Shown here in pieces: positions 36,100 to 44,577 of a stretch of DNA of 64,000 bases. Source of the stretch: CAWCAW01 sp963714125 (GTDB lineage: Bacteria > Actinomycetota > Acidimicrobiia > Acidimicrobiales > UBA8190); NCBI GenBank assembly GCA_963714125.1, contig OY970234.1:3348001-3412000 (forward strand), read 5' to 3'. The translations under genes were made by a program, and so were the position numbers. The notes beneath the pieces are model-generated. The model did not search any database and had not been told where the DNA came from. It saw only the letters and a program-made list of their open reading frames with translations. How positions within the stretch are numbered: the stretch's first letter is position 1; the number at the start of each line of letters is the position of its first letter.

Positions 36100-36866
36100 C
36101 CAGCACCGAGACCACTTTCGACGAGGTAGCCGTCTTGACTCGGCGCCTGCGTCTTCCCTATCTGCGCGCCGCCGCTGAAGACGTCATGGCAACGGCAAAA
36201 GCCCAGCGATGGGCTCCGGCCGAACTGATTCGGGTCCTCCTCGAAGCCGAAGTCGACGGACGGGCCGCCTCCATGACCGAGACCCGCCGCAAGCGCGCCC
36301 GCTTTCCGGCCGGCAAGACCTTTGCAGCGTGGGACCCCGTTCGCAGTTCGATACCCGCACCCACCCAAGATGCCCTGGCCACCTTGGAGTGGGTGGGGCG
36401 TCACGAGAACTTGGTGGTGTGCGGACCCAGTGGCACCGGCAAGTCTCACCTGCTCGAAGCCTTGGGCCATGCCGTGGTCGACACCGAGCGCACCGTCGCC
36501 TGGTTCTCCATCGAGGAACTGGGTGTCCTAGTGCGTCGGCACCGCATTGACGACACGGTGGCCAAAGCATTGGCCCCGATGCTGCGTGCCGATGTCATCG
36601 TGGTCGACGACATCGGTTTGTTGCCGGTGACCGAGGAAGCAGCCGAAGGCCTTTATCGATTGGTCGATGCTGCCTATGAACGTCGATCGATCGCCATCAG
36701 CTCGAATCTGCACCCCTCAGGTTTCGATCAGCTCATGCCGCCCAGTCTGGCCACCGCTCTTGTCGACCGCCTGCTTCACCACGCCCACGTAGTGCAGACC
36801 TCTGGAGAATCGATTCGCCTCCAAGACGCCACCAGCGGCAAGGGGGTCAAGCCCTTGGGCCACTGA
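36096..36866 (+). CDS. istB: IS21 helper ATPase IstB
   Basis: 256 residues from GTG 36096, overlapping the istA stop. AAA+ ATPase: Walker A VCGPSGTGKSHLLEALGHA, Walker B ADVIVVDDIGLLP, sensor region AISSNLHPSGF. It loads on target DNA and directs IstA. Appears intact although its partner is broken. Confidence 0.92.
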   Translation: MTSTETTFDEVAVLTRRLRLPYLRAAAEDVMATAKAQRWAPAELIRVLLEAEVDGRAASMTETRRKRARFPAGKTFAAWDPVRSSIPAPTQDALATLEWVGRHENLVVCGPSGTGKSHLLEALGHAVVDTERTVAWFSIEELGVLVRRHRIDDTVAKALAPMLRADVIVVDDIGLLPVTEEAAEGLYRLVDAAYERRSIAISSNLHPSGFDQLMPPSLATALVDRLLHHAHVVQTSGESIRLQDATSGKGVKPLGH

Positions 36867-37038
36867 TCACGAGTTCGAGGAGTGGGGAATTCGGTGGCCA
36901 TACCCGGGGAGATTTCTGGCCATACCCGGGGACTTTTCGTGGCCGCCAGTGGGGAATTCCTGATGGCCGTTGACAAGGGGAGCTCGTCAAGACCAAACGC
37001 CGATATAAGGTCTCATCGACGGTGGGGGCAGCAGGTGT

Positions 37039-37641
37039 TCATGTCATGTCGGAGCGAACCTGCTTGGCCCGAGCGGCTCCGATGGCAGTCTTGACATCCT
37101 TTTGCTCTTCAGGGGGAGGAAAGACCGAAGGGATGCCCAACGACTCGATCCAGAGTTCTCGACACCACCCGGTCGTGTGGTAGAGGTGCTCGTCCTCCTG
37201 CTCTTCGACCTGTTCAAACGCGACCCTCAGTGATTTTCCCGCGTCACCTTTGATTCTCTTGGACGCTTCCTCAATGAGTTCCCAGTTCAGATGGTCCTTC
37301 GTCTCGGCCAAAGTGACGCATTCGGCGGCCACCAGCTCGGCTGCAGTGCCGGATCCATCAGCGAGAGCCATCTCCATGGCTCTGACCAACGATTGCCCGA
37401 TGTGTCGGACAACGAGACGACCGGACGTCTCCACACTGGGATCAAGCTCGAAAGCAGTGAAGATGTCTTGTACCACTTCGACGTGCTGGGTGGTCTGCTC
37501 GTGGTACTTCGTCCATTCGCCTCGCAGATCATCGTTTTGGACGCACCGCAGCGCCGTTTCATAAATCTGAACTCCCCCCAGCTCGGTTTCGAGAGCCTGA
37601 TAGAGCAGTTCGTGCAGCTGGTCTTCGTTCACGTGGCGCAC
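37039..37641 (-). CDS. ferritin-like superfamily protein
   Basis: 200 residues, all-helical. Helix 1 ELLYQALETELGGVQIYETAL and helix 4 FEQVEEQEDEHLYHT carry Glu and ExxH residues suited to a di-iron site, with intermediate helices (KYHEQTTQHVEVVQDIF; ELVAAECVTLAETKDHLNW). It resembles ferritin-like/rubrerythrin-type stress proteins, without a rubredoxin domain. Located next to a CsbD gene on the same strand, consistent with a general stress role. Confidence 0.75.
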   Translation of the reverse strand: MRHVNEDQLHELLYQALETELGGVQIYETALRCVQNDDLRGEWTKYHEQTTQHVEVVQDIFTAFELDPSVETSGRLVVRHIGQSLVRAMEMALADGSGTAAELVAAECVTLAETKDHLNWELIEEASKRIKGDAGKSLRVAFEQVEEQEDEHLYHTTGWCRELWIESLGIPSVFPPPEEQKDVKTAIGAARAKQVRSDMT

Positions 37642-37765
37642 CCACTTCCGTTCTTGATGATGTTTCGAGGCGTGGCTAGGTCGACTCGCAGCTACCCGTT
37701 CAGTCAGCCAATGAAACCGCCGTTAAGAACTGAAATTCAGCCAGCAGGTCGCTCTCGAGAAATCT

Positions 37766-38002
37766 CTAGCGGTGCTGATGAGAAGCCTCTTCGGCCTCGT
37801 GTGCGTGGGCCACGACCCGTGCCTTATCAGCTTCCGCTTCTTTGCGGGCGACATCACGCTGCGCCTCCGCTTTCCTTTGTTGCGCTTGCCCTTCTTGTGT
37901 CAGTTCCTCATCGCCTTTGATGGCGCCGACAACCTCTTTGGCTTTCCCTTTGAGGTCCTCGACGACTCCTTCGATTCCTTCCTCAGGCCCTGACTTACTC
38001 AT
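37766..38002 (-). CDS. CsbD-family stress protein
   Basis: 78 residues. CsbD core EGIEGVVEDLKGKAKEVVGAIKGDEEL followed by a charged Ala/Glu/Arg/His tail (AEAQRDVARKEAEADKARV). CsbD proteins are small hydrophilic general-stress proteins of unknown mechanism. The His-rich end (HAHEAEEASHQHR) is unusual and may bind metal. Confidence 0.88.
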   Translation of the reverse strand: MSKSGPEEGIEGVVEDLKGKAKEVVGAIKGDEELTQEGQAQQRKAEAQRDVARKEAEADKARVVAHAHEAEEASHQHR

Positions 38003-38122
38003 ATCCCTGCTCCTCCACTTTTGGACTCAGTTGGTTTCCTTCCCGTTCAAGGCCCGGTGCAAACACGGCGTCGTGCGCAGTCGCTGGTGCGTGTCAGAAG
38101 GTGGCTTTGCCAGAAACACAAG

Positions 38123-39565
38123 TCATACGCCGCCGGTGGCGATCAAAGCGATTGCGGCGACTGCCATGATCGCCGCCGTAAGCCACCCCAGAATCTTGGC
38201 AACTTTGCCGTTGACGTAGTCCCCCATCAGGCGCCTGTCGCTCGACACCTTCATGACGACAATGAGGAATGGTGCAGCCGCCATGCCGTTTATGACCGCC
38301 ACAAGGATAAGCAACTTGATCGGGTTGACGTGCACGAGGCTGAGCGCCGTGCCCCCAATCGTCCCGAGGGCGACGAGGCCGTAAAAGACAGGAGCTTTCC
38401 GAACCGAGCGCGAGAAACCCCATGGCTTGCCGAGCAGCCCCGCCATACCGACAGAGCCGGAGCCGGCCAGCACAGGAACAGCCAACAAACCGCTGCCGAT
38501 AAAGCCGAGAGCGAAGATGGCGCTGGCGAAGTGTCCAGCAAAAGGCTTCAATGCTTGGGCCGCTTGGGCCGCACTTTGTACGTTGGTCTTGTTGTGCGCA
38601 TGAAGAGTCTCGGCAGTTGCCACGATGATGGCGAACATGACCAGATTCGAGAACGTCATTCCGGTGAACACATCGAGTCGGCTCGTTCTCTGTTTGCGCT
38701 TCGCGCGGGTCGGGTCCTGACGGGCAAGAGGCTGCGCCTTCGCCCCTCCTTCAGGTTCATCGCGCATCTCTTCGAGGCGATGGGCGCTCTGCCAAAAGAA
38801 GAGATACGGCGAGATTGTCGTGCCCAGAACCGCCACCAACAGAGCCAGATATGCCTTGTTGAACTCAAAGTGAGGAATCAGGGTATGCGTAAGGACACTG
38901 CCCCACTGGTGGGTGACAAGGACAGCCACGACGAGATACGCAAGAAGGGCTGCGCACAGCAGCTTAAAAACGAGCGCAATCCGGGCAAAGGAGCCGAGAA
39001 CCAACAAGGTCGTGATGAGACCACCGGCGAGAAGGGCCCAGAGCCACGTGGGTCCGGCGTGAAGAAGCTGCATGCCTGAGCCAATGGCGACGAGATCGGC
39101 CGCGACGTTCAAGGCATTCGCCACAATCAGGGCAATAATCAGTACGGCGAGGACGGCTCGACCTCCACGCTGAAAGCGCTTAACGGCGAGTTCGCCCAGC
39201 CCGGTACCGGTCGCCAATGCAGTGCGGTCACAGATCTCTTGCACCGAAGCCATCAGCGGCAAGGTCAGCAGAGCCGCCCACAGGAACGAAAGGCCGTACT
39301 GTGCCCCGGCCTGGGCGTAGGTGGCGACCCCAGAGGGATCATCATCAGAGGCCCCTGTCACTAAACCAGGCCCCAGGGCGCGGAGATACTGTCGCCAGAT
39401 GGGGCCAACGGAGGCTGTCGTCGTATCCAGTTGGGATCGACGATGAGGAGTTGCCGCTTTTGGTGCCGTCGCCCCCATTGAACCCCCGCTCACCTGCCAC
39501 TTACCCTGAAGCAACTCATGAGAAACAAGTTCGCCCGATGAGCGCGATCTCGTCGCGATAGGCAC
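38123..39565 (-). CDS. atypical Nramp-family divalent cation transporter
   Basis: 480 residues from GTG 39565; ATG 39478 would remove a 29-residue polar N-terminus. Eleven or so TM helices in the Nramp (LeuT) order. The TM1 motif is DPSGVATYAQAG in place of DPGN, and the TM6 motif is SPYLFFWQSA where canonical members have MPHNLYLHSA, so the usual metal-binding Asn and Met are absent. A charged insertion (PEGGAKAQPLARQDPTRAKR) follows TM6. Substrate could be Mg, Mn or another ion. A possible structured RNA lies 38-136 nt upstream. Confidence 0.85.
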   Translation of the reverse strand: MPIATRSRSSGELVSHELLQGKWQVSGGSMGATAPKAATPHRRSQLDTTTASVGPIWRQYLRALGPGLVTGASDDDPSGVATYAQAGAQYGLSFLWAALLTLPLMASVQEICDRTALATGTGLGELAVKRFQRGGRAVLAVLIIALIVANALNVAADLVAIGSGMQLLHAGPTWLWALLAGGLITTLLVLGSFARIALVFKLLCAALLAYLVVAVLVTHQWGSVLTHTLIPHFEFNKAYLALLVAVLGTTISPYLFFWQSAHRLEEMRDEPEGGAKAQPLARQDPTRAKRKQRTSRLDVFTGMTFSNLVMFAIIVATAETLHAHNKTNVQSAAQAAQALKPFAGHFASAIFALGFIGSGLLAVPVLAGSGSVGMAGLLGKPWGFSRSVRKAPVFYGLVALGTIGGTALSLVHVNPIKLLILVAVINGMAAAPFLIVVMKVSSDRRLMGDYVNGKVAKILGWLTAAIMAVAAIALIATGGV

Positions 39566-39602
39566 ATGGTTCCCCGTCGGCTCTCAGCATCGCTCCCGCC
39601 GA

Positions 39603-39701
39603 GATGCACCGCTACCAGCCGCAGCACGGGTTGCCCGTGAAGGCTTCGCCGCATTCCAGCGCGATGCGGGGTGCGAGGGAGATCCAAAGGACTAGTGCAT
39701 C
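39603..39701 (-). ncRNA. candidate structured leader RNA of the Nramp gene
   Basis: On the minus strand GATGCAC (39701-39695) can pair with GTGCATC (39609-39603), closing a 99-nt unit. Inside are two perfect hairpins: CCGCAT/ATGCGG (39664-39669 with 39649-39654) and CACGGG/CCCGTG with a CAA loop (39625-39639), the latter extended by AGCC/GGCT (39617-39645). This gives a three-way-junction-like fold ending 37 nt before the start codon. I could not match it to the M-box, yybP-ykoY or NiCo consensus from memory. Confidence 0.4.
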
Positions 39702-39811
39702 CACCCAACTTGGTCGCAAGCCTCTATTGGCCCGCGCGTGAGCAAGGCCACGCTCCGATCAGTCAGCGACCGAGTCCCAGGAGGTCGGGTCACTTCGTCC
39801 TTAACGGGTAC

Positions 39812-40153
39812 CTACTGATCGGCTTCCCCAGCCAAGCGAGATCCCAGCTGTCGGCTGATCCCAAGCTGGCGCGACAACTCGCTGATAGTCGTGCCTTGTT
39901 CCTTCGCCAGTGAGAACATGGATAGGCGGACCTGGTGCCGAGCCCCCTCCAACTCAGCAACAGCTTCGGTGACCTCCTGACGCGTAAGCGCCCCTCTTTC
40001 CGCTTCGAGCGCGTCAGCAAGCTGTTCGCCATTGTTGACTCGTCGGGCCACGTTCGCACTTCCCTCTTCGTATCGCCCGAGCACGGCCCGCAGCTCCTTG
40101 GCGCGTTCGATGACGCGAGCCATGTCCCGTAGAAAGTCACTCTTGGTGGACAT
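39812..40153 (-). CDS. small coiled-coil / helix-turn-helix protein, copy 4
   Basis: 113 residues from ATG 40153, with GAGGTCGA upstream. Helical N-terminus FLRDMARVIERAKELRAVLG and RYEEGSANVARRVNNGE, linker LTRQEVTEAVAELEG, helix ARHQVRLSMFSLAKEQG and HTH TTISELSRQLGISRQLGSRL. Divergent from a DUF2079 membrane protein gene with only 74 bp between starts. A decayed near-duplicate lies at the far end of that gene. Confidence 0.78.
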   Translation of the reverse strand: MSTKSDFLRDMARVIERAKELRAVLGRYEEGSANVARRVNNGEQLADALEAERGALTRQEVTEAVAELEGARHQVRLSMFSLAKEQGTTISELSRQLGISRQLGSRLAGEADQ

Positions 40154-40191
40154 GAGTTCGACCTCGGTTCTCGTTGGGGGCCATGGGGACA

Positions 40192-40217
40192 AAGGTAGCT
40201 CGGCGCCGCGTTACATT
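40192..40217. promoter_or_regulatory. back-to-back promoters of HTH copy 4 and DUF2079 gene
   Basis: TACATT (40212-40217, plus) lies 10 nt before ATG 40228; TACCTT on the minus strand (40197-40192) lies 38 nt before ATG 40153. The boxes are 14 bp apart, so one bound regulator could control both. Confidence 0.4.
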
Positions 40218-40227
40218 GGGCTCCTAC

Positions 40228-41778
40228 ATGCAACTACCAGAGCGATCCCAAAACGCCGATCCGCGTGCACCGTCCAAACAACGGTCGCGGTCATCGACGG
40301 TCTTCGGGTTATCCACCTTACGCGTCGCCTTTGTGTGCGCCCTCGGCGTCTTAACGCTACAGCTCGCAGCGCTAATCATCTACAGCGAGGTGCAATACTC
40401 ACGATTTGATTTAAGCATTGACTTCTCAAGCTACCAACAAGCCGCGTATCTCATCACACGCGGGGATTTGAATCCCTACTCGACCCCGTTCTCCTATCCG
40501 TTTCTGCATGATCATTTTGCGCTCTTGATGTGGCCGCTTGCACTCATCTATGCCATTTTCCCACATGGGATAACGCTCTTGGTCCTTCAGGACTTGGCAA
40601 GCGTGATCGCGGAAGCTGTCGCTCTCCTCTGGGTTGTGGAAATCATTGAACACCGGCTCGCGACAAGCGGCGGCGGAAAAGCGGTCTCAATAGGGATCTT
40701 ATTAGGAACGCTAATCCTGCTTGTCGCAGACCCGTGGTTCTACCAAGCTGCATCGTTCGATTTTCACCTTGAGGCGTTCGCGACCTTGTTCGTGCTTCTC
40801 GCATTGCGGGCGGCGTGGCGTCAAAAGATGGCTCATGCGCTTGGCTGGTGTATCCCCTTACTGCTCTGTGGTGATACGGGTGGGCTGTATTTGGCTGGCA
40901 TTGGAGCATCCCTTTTAGTTGTGCGAAATCGGCGTCTCTGGGGTCTCGGGGCGATGGCAGCGGGATTTGCTTGGATCAAGATCACCGATGTTCTAGGAGT
41001 GAGTAGCAATAGCTTTCTCACCTTGTACTCCTACTTGATAGGTCCAGGGGCAAAGGTAACCCTGGCGTCGCTGGCACGTACCCTCGTCAGACATCCACAT
41101 CGTTGGCTTGTGATCGTATGGCAGCGACGCTCTCTTGTGTATCAGAATGTGATTCCAACGGGAATCGTTGGCGTGTTCTCGCCGTGGGGCTTTGGAATAG
41201 CCGCAATCATTCTGCTCAGCTCAACACTTATCGCCCCCACCATTTTTCTGATTTCTGGATTTCAAGACCTTGTCCTTTTCTTAGCAACCTTGGCACCGTC
41301 GGCAATGGTCTTTTCGGGCCTACTCACACATCCTCGTCGACGAGTTCAAGTATTGGGCGCACTATTGGGATTAGGGATCGTGGTGCAAGCAATCGGATAC
41401 GGGGCAGTGGAGCTTCCGAGAGTTCCCAAGATGTGGATTCAACTTTCGTCTACCCAGGGCAGCGAGCTTGGTCATGTCTTGCAAAAGACACCTCAGAACG
41501 CCGAGGTCATTGCCGAATGGGGCGTCATGGGCAGATTTGCGGCCCGACAATGGATCTACCCGCTTCATTCAACGCCGCAGACTTTTCCCATTCACAGTCG
41601 GCAAGTGATATTCGTACTTGTGCCGTACCGAGGCAACGAACCGCTTCAACCTACGACTGCTCTTGAGATTGTGACCTACCTTCGCAATGATCTGCACGCG
41701 ACCCCATGGGTGTCGAATCGCAACACATTTGTCTTTTCCTGGGCACCAGGCCGACTCAGCCAGGTCACCCTTCCATAG
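40228..41778 (+). CDS. DUF2079-type polytopic membrane protein
   Basis: 516 residues from ATG 40228. About ten TM helices. The first outer loop has FDLSIDFSSYQQAAYLITRG and later PWFYQAASFDFHLEAFATLF, hallmark positions of the DUF2079 family, whose acidic residues recall GT-C glycosyltransferases. The C-terminal soluble part (LSSTQGSELGHVLQ, VIAEWGVMGRFAARQWIYPL) also fits. Enzymatic activity has not been shown for this family. Codon third positions look less GC-rich than in the men genes, hinting at transfer. Confidence 0.82.
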   Translation: MQLPERSQNADPRAPSKQRSRSSTVFGLSTLRVAFVCALGVLTLQLAALIIYSEVQYSRFDLSIDFSSYQQAAYLITRGDLNPYSTPFSYPFLHDHFALLMWPLALIYAIFPHGITLLVLQDLASVIAEAVALLWVVEIIEHRLATSGGGKAVSIGILLGTLILLVADPWFYQAASFDFHLEAFATLFVLLALRAAWRQKMAHALGWCIPLLLCGDTGGLYLAGIGASLLVVRNRRLWGLGAMAAGFAWIKITDVLGVSSNSFLTLYSYLIGPGAKVTLASLARTLVRHPHRWLVIVWQRRSLVYQNVIPTGIVGVFSPWGFGIAAIILLSSTLIAPTIFLISGFQDLVLFLATLAPSAMVFSGLLTHPRRRVQVLGALLGLGIVVQAIGYGAVELPRVPKMWIQLSSTQGSELGHVLQKTPQNAEVIAEWGVMGRFAARQWIYPLHSTPQTFPIHSRQVIFVLVPYRGNEPLQPTTALEIVTYLRNDLHATPWVSNRNTFVFSWAPGRLSQVTLP

Positions 41779-41811
41779 GAAGGATCGTCCGGCGCATCCG
41801 CAAGTTCCGGT

Positions 41812-42093
41812 TCATAGACGCCGTTTGATCGTTGTGCCCTGTTCCTTCGCCAAAGCGAACATAGACAAACCCACCCGATGCCGCGCCCCTTCCAACTCCT
41901 GGACAGTCTCGGTTACCTCCTGAAGCCGAAGAGGTCATCGTTCTGCTTCGATCGCGCCCGCAAGCGGCTCGCAGCTCTTGACACGCCGGGCCACATTTGC
42001 GCTGCCTTCTTCGTATCGCACGAGCACGGCCCGAAGCTCCTTGGAGCGTTCGATGACGCGAGCCATGGTACGCAGAAAGTCAGTCTTGAACAT
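41812..42093 (-). pseudogene. decayed coiled-coil / helix-turn-helix protein, copy 5
   Basis: ATG 42093 begins a reading nearly identical to copy 4 (FLRTMARVIERSKELRAVLV, RYEEGSANVARRVKSCE) but it stops after EAER at about 41935. The next part (LQEVTETVQELEGARHRVGL, SMFALAKEQGTTI) continues in another frame and ends as KRRL at 41812, without the HTH. The upstream 20 bp also match copy 4. Element IS21-2 sits 18 bp upstream of the start. Confidence 0.85.
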
Positions 42094-42217
42094 GAGGTCG
42101 ACCTCGGTCGTTGTCATTTGCCAGTCCGATGGGACCACCCCGTTGCCAGCAACATGGGACCACCTCGCGTCCACTTCAGCCGGCTGACGTGATGATCCCG
42201 GCGGCCGGCGCCGGGTG

Positions 42218-43024
42218 TCAAACGCGCCGGCGCCGAGGCCTCGGCGGTCGGGGGTCGGTCGGATCCCCGCCGATGACCGGCTTCTCGTGCTGGCGGTAGG
42301 ACTCACCCTCGATGATGAGCTCCCACGCCGCGCTCTTGAGCCGGTCGACGGCCGACTGGGCCAGCAGCGGATCGGCCATGACCGCCAGCCATTCGCTCGG
42401 ATCTCGGTTGGACGTCAGAACGGTGGCGCCCACGTGGTGCCGTTCGACGCACAGTTCGTAGATGTCGGCCGTCTCCGTTGCGTCCAGGGCGGTGAGGGCG
42501 AAGTCGTCGATGATCAAGAGGTCGACACCGATGAGCTTGCGCATCTCGACATCGAAGCTGGCGTCGAGGCGTGTTGCCTTCAGTCGCTTGTGCAGCTTGT
42601 CGGCCCGTTCGAAGTGCACGCTGATGCGCCGGCGACAAGCGATGTGACCGAGGGCGGTGGCCATGAAGGTCTTGCCCACGCCGACCGGCCCCAGGATGAA
42701 GGCGTTGCGGGCTTGGTCGACGAAGCGCATGGAGACGAGCTCGGACCACACGGCTCTGTCGTAGGTGATTTTGGCCTCGTCGTCCCAAGCCTCGAGCACC
42801 ATGTGCGGGTCGAGCCGGGCCGCTTTGGCCCGACGCCCGGCCGAATCGCCGTCGCGCCGGGTGACCTCGTCGCAGAACAACTGCTCCAGGAACTCGACGT
42901 GGGCCAGGTTGTGGCTCTTGGCCAGGGCCAGACGCTCGGGCAGGGTGTCGATGAGCTGGCCCAGGCGCAGCTTGCGCATGAGGACCTTCAACTCCGGCGA
43001 CACGGTGGGAGTCGGTGCGCTCAT
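42218..43024 (-). CDS. istB: IS21 helper ATPase IstB (element 2)
   Basis: 268 residues. AAA+ ATPase with Walker A LGPVGVGKTFMATALGHIA, Walker B DLLIIDDFALTAL, and sensor TVLTSNRDPSEWLAV. The start overlaps the istA stop (ATGA, 43021-43024), as is usual in IS21. N-terminal LMRKLRLGQLIDTLPERLAL is the DNA/IstA-contact helical region. Confidence 0.95.
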   Translation of the reverse strand: MSAPTPTVSPELKVLMRKLRLGQLIDTLPERLALAKSHNLAHVEFLEQLFCDEVTRRDGDSAGRRAKAARLDPHMVLEAWDDEAKITYDRAVWSELVSMRFVDQARNAFILGPVGVGKTFMATALGHIACRRRISVHFERADKLHKRLKATRLDASFDVEMRKLIGVDLLIIDDFALTALDATETADIYELCVERHHVGATVLTSNRDPSEWLAVMADPLLAQSAVDRLKSAAWELIIEGESYRQHEKPVIGGDPTDPRPPRPRRRRV

Positions 43025-44577
43025 CGTCGGGCCTCGGTCATCGACGAGAACTCCGACGCGTCACGGGCGAAGCGTCCCTGGATGACGATCGTGTCCGGCC
43101 GGGCGTCGGGCTCGGTGGATTCCCGGGCCCGCTCGAGCATGCGCGACACCAGGTTCACGTCCAGTGCCTCGGCCTCGAGCGCCCGACGACAGGCCTCGTC
43201 GACGCGCCTCGCCCCCCACTTCTTCACCAGTCCCAGCAGCCGGTAGACCTGGCGCATGCGGGTCCACGGCAGCGGCGTGTCGAGGATGGCGGCGGCGTAA
43301 GCGCCGATGGCGTCGCCGTGCTCGGCCGCCATGCGCCCGAGCCGGTCGATGTCCCGGGTGGCGTAGATCTCTTTGCCTTGTGGCATGTCGGCTGGGTCGG
43401 TGTTGCGCCCACCGGGGGGTTTGCGGGGATGGACCTTCACCAACTCGCCCCGCAGGTAGAACTTCACCACAGCCGAGTCGCACCGGGCCCGCAGTGTTCG
43501 TCCCACCAACGTGTGATGGACGCTGTAGAGCGCCTTGGCCACCTCGCAGTGGAAGTCACGATGGACCTTGGGGTCCGACCACTTCGGCGTGTCGAAGGGC
43601 GCAGCCGGCCGGGCGAGAAGCAGCGGTTGCTCTTCGACCCTGAACGCCTCGAGGGGTCGACACTGCGTCGTGCCGTGGATGCGCATGCCGGCCGTGGTGC
43701 TGCACCATGTCTCGCCCCGGGCCCGACAATCAACGATGTCGACGAAGGTCTCGCCGGCGAAGAAGTTCTTCTGGACGTATTGCACGACCCGTTCCACCCG
43801 TGGTTTGTCGGTCGGGGTCCGCACCCGCGCCGCGTCGATGACAAAGCCCCTCGACTGGGCGTACTCGAGGAACACGTCGTTGAACCGGGGGGCGGTGTTC
43901 TCGGCTTCGATGACGATCGACTTCATGTTGTCGGGGATGACCACCGGGAACACCCCGCCGAAGTAGCCCCAGGCCGCCTCGAAGCCCCGGATCACCTCCT
44001 CGGTCGTTTGGGAGAAGGTCGGCCACACGAACTGGTGACGGCTGAAGACGGCGGTGAAGATGAGCCCCTGGCACACGCGTCTTCTGTCCCCGTCGGCCAC
44101 GAATCCGAGCCGGCCGAAGTCCACCTGGAGTTCGACTCCCGGCGGTGGGTCGTCGACGCGGACCGTGACCGTGCGCCGGCCCGCCCCACACCGATCGACG
44201 GCGAAGCGGGCCAGGGTGCGGGGCGGGACGACGACACCGTTGCGCTCGAGCAGGATCCCGATCTTGGTCACGGTGAGGTCCTGCTTCACCCACGCCGTGA
44301 TCTGCTGCTCGTGATTGAGCAGTGACCGCCATGCCTCGCCGTGACCGTCGGGCCGGTGCGGGCGCACCCGCTCGACCAGTTGGCCGATCAGTTCGTCGGT
44401 GAGCTGCTCCTCCCCGCCGCAGCGCTCGAGACCGAGCTCCAGTGCGGCGGCGATGTAGCGCCGGGCCGTCTTGCGATCGACGCCCACCCCCTGGGCGACG
44501 GTGCGTTCGCCCTCACCCCGCAGCCACCGCCTGAGCGCCTCTTTGATCTGGACCACCGTGACCTCCCTGAACGCCAT
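43021..44577 (-). CDS. istA: IS21 transposase IstA (element 2)
   Basis: 518 residues. N-terminal HTH (IKEALRRWLRGEGERTVAQG, VDRKTARRYI), then a DDE integrase core: VELQVDFGRLGF (D1), VIPDNMKSIVIEA (D2) and TDKPRVERVVQYVQ (E). C-terminal beta-barrel and basic tail present. Complete, and coupled to istB. Confidence 0.95.
   Translation of the reverse strand: MAFREVTVVQIKEALRRWLRGEGERTVAQGVGVDRKTARRYIAAALELGLERCGGEEQLTDELIGQLVERVRPHRPDGHGEAWRSLLNHEQQITAWVKQDLTVTKIGILLERNGVVVPPRTLARFAVDRCGAGRRTVTVRVDDPPPGVELQVDFGRLGFVADGDRRRVCQGLIFTAVFSRHQFVWPTFSQTTEEVIRGFEAAWGYFGGVFPVVIPDNMKSIVIEAENTAPRFNDVFLEYAQSRGFVIDAARVRTPTDKPRVERVVQYVQKNFFAGETFVDIVDCRARGETWCSTTAGMRIHGTTQCRPLEAFRVEEQPLLLARPAAPFDTPKWSDPKVHRDFHCEVAKALYSVHHTLVGRTLRARCDSAVVKFYLRGELVKVHPRKPPGGRNTDPADMPQGKEIYATRDIDRLGRMAAEHGDAIGAYAAAILDTPLPWTRMRQVYRLLGLVKKWGARRVDEACRRALEAEALDVNLVSRMLERARESTEPDARPDTIVIQGRFARDASEFSSMTEARR

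Larger units (their letters stand above)
34462..36975 (+). mobile_element. IS21-family element 1, with defective istA
   Basis: 2514 bp. The ends read TGACGGC.. (left) and, reverse-complemented, TGTCAACGGC.. (right), giving TG...CA termini. Flanks carry a 5-bp direct repeat AGGGG at 34457-34461 and 36976-36980, the target duplication. Both ends contain several internal copies of a unit built from GGCCAC and TCCCC (34478-34556; 36888-36960), usual for IS21. Contains istA (frame broken) and istB. Confidence 0.88.

Noticed and set aside
39603..39701. Reading the folded unit as a tRNA with a long variable arm
   Set aside because: It has a 7-bp closing stem, but no T loop of the GTTCGAATC type and no anticodon arm on either strand.
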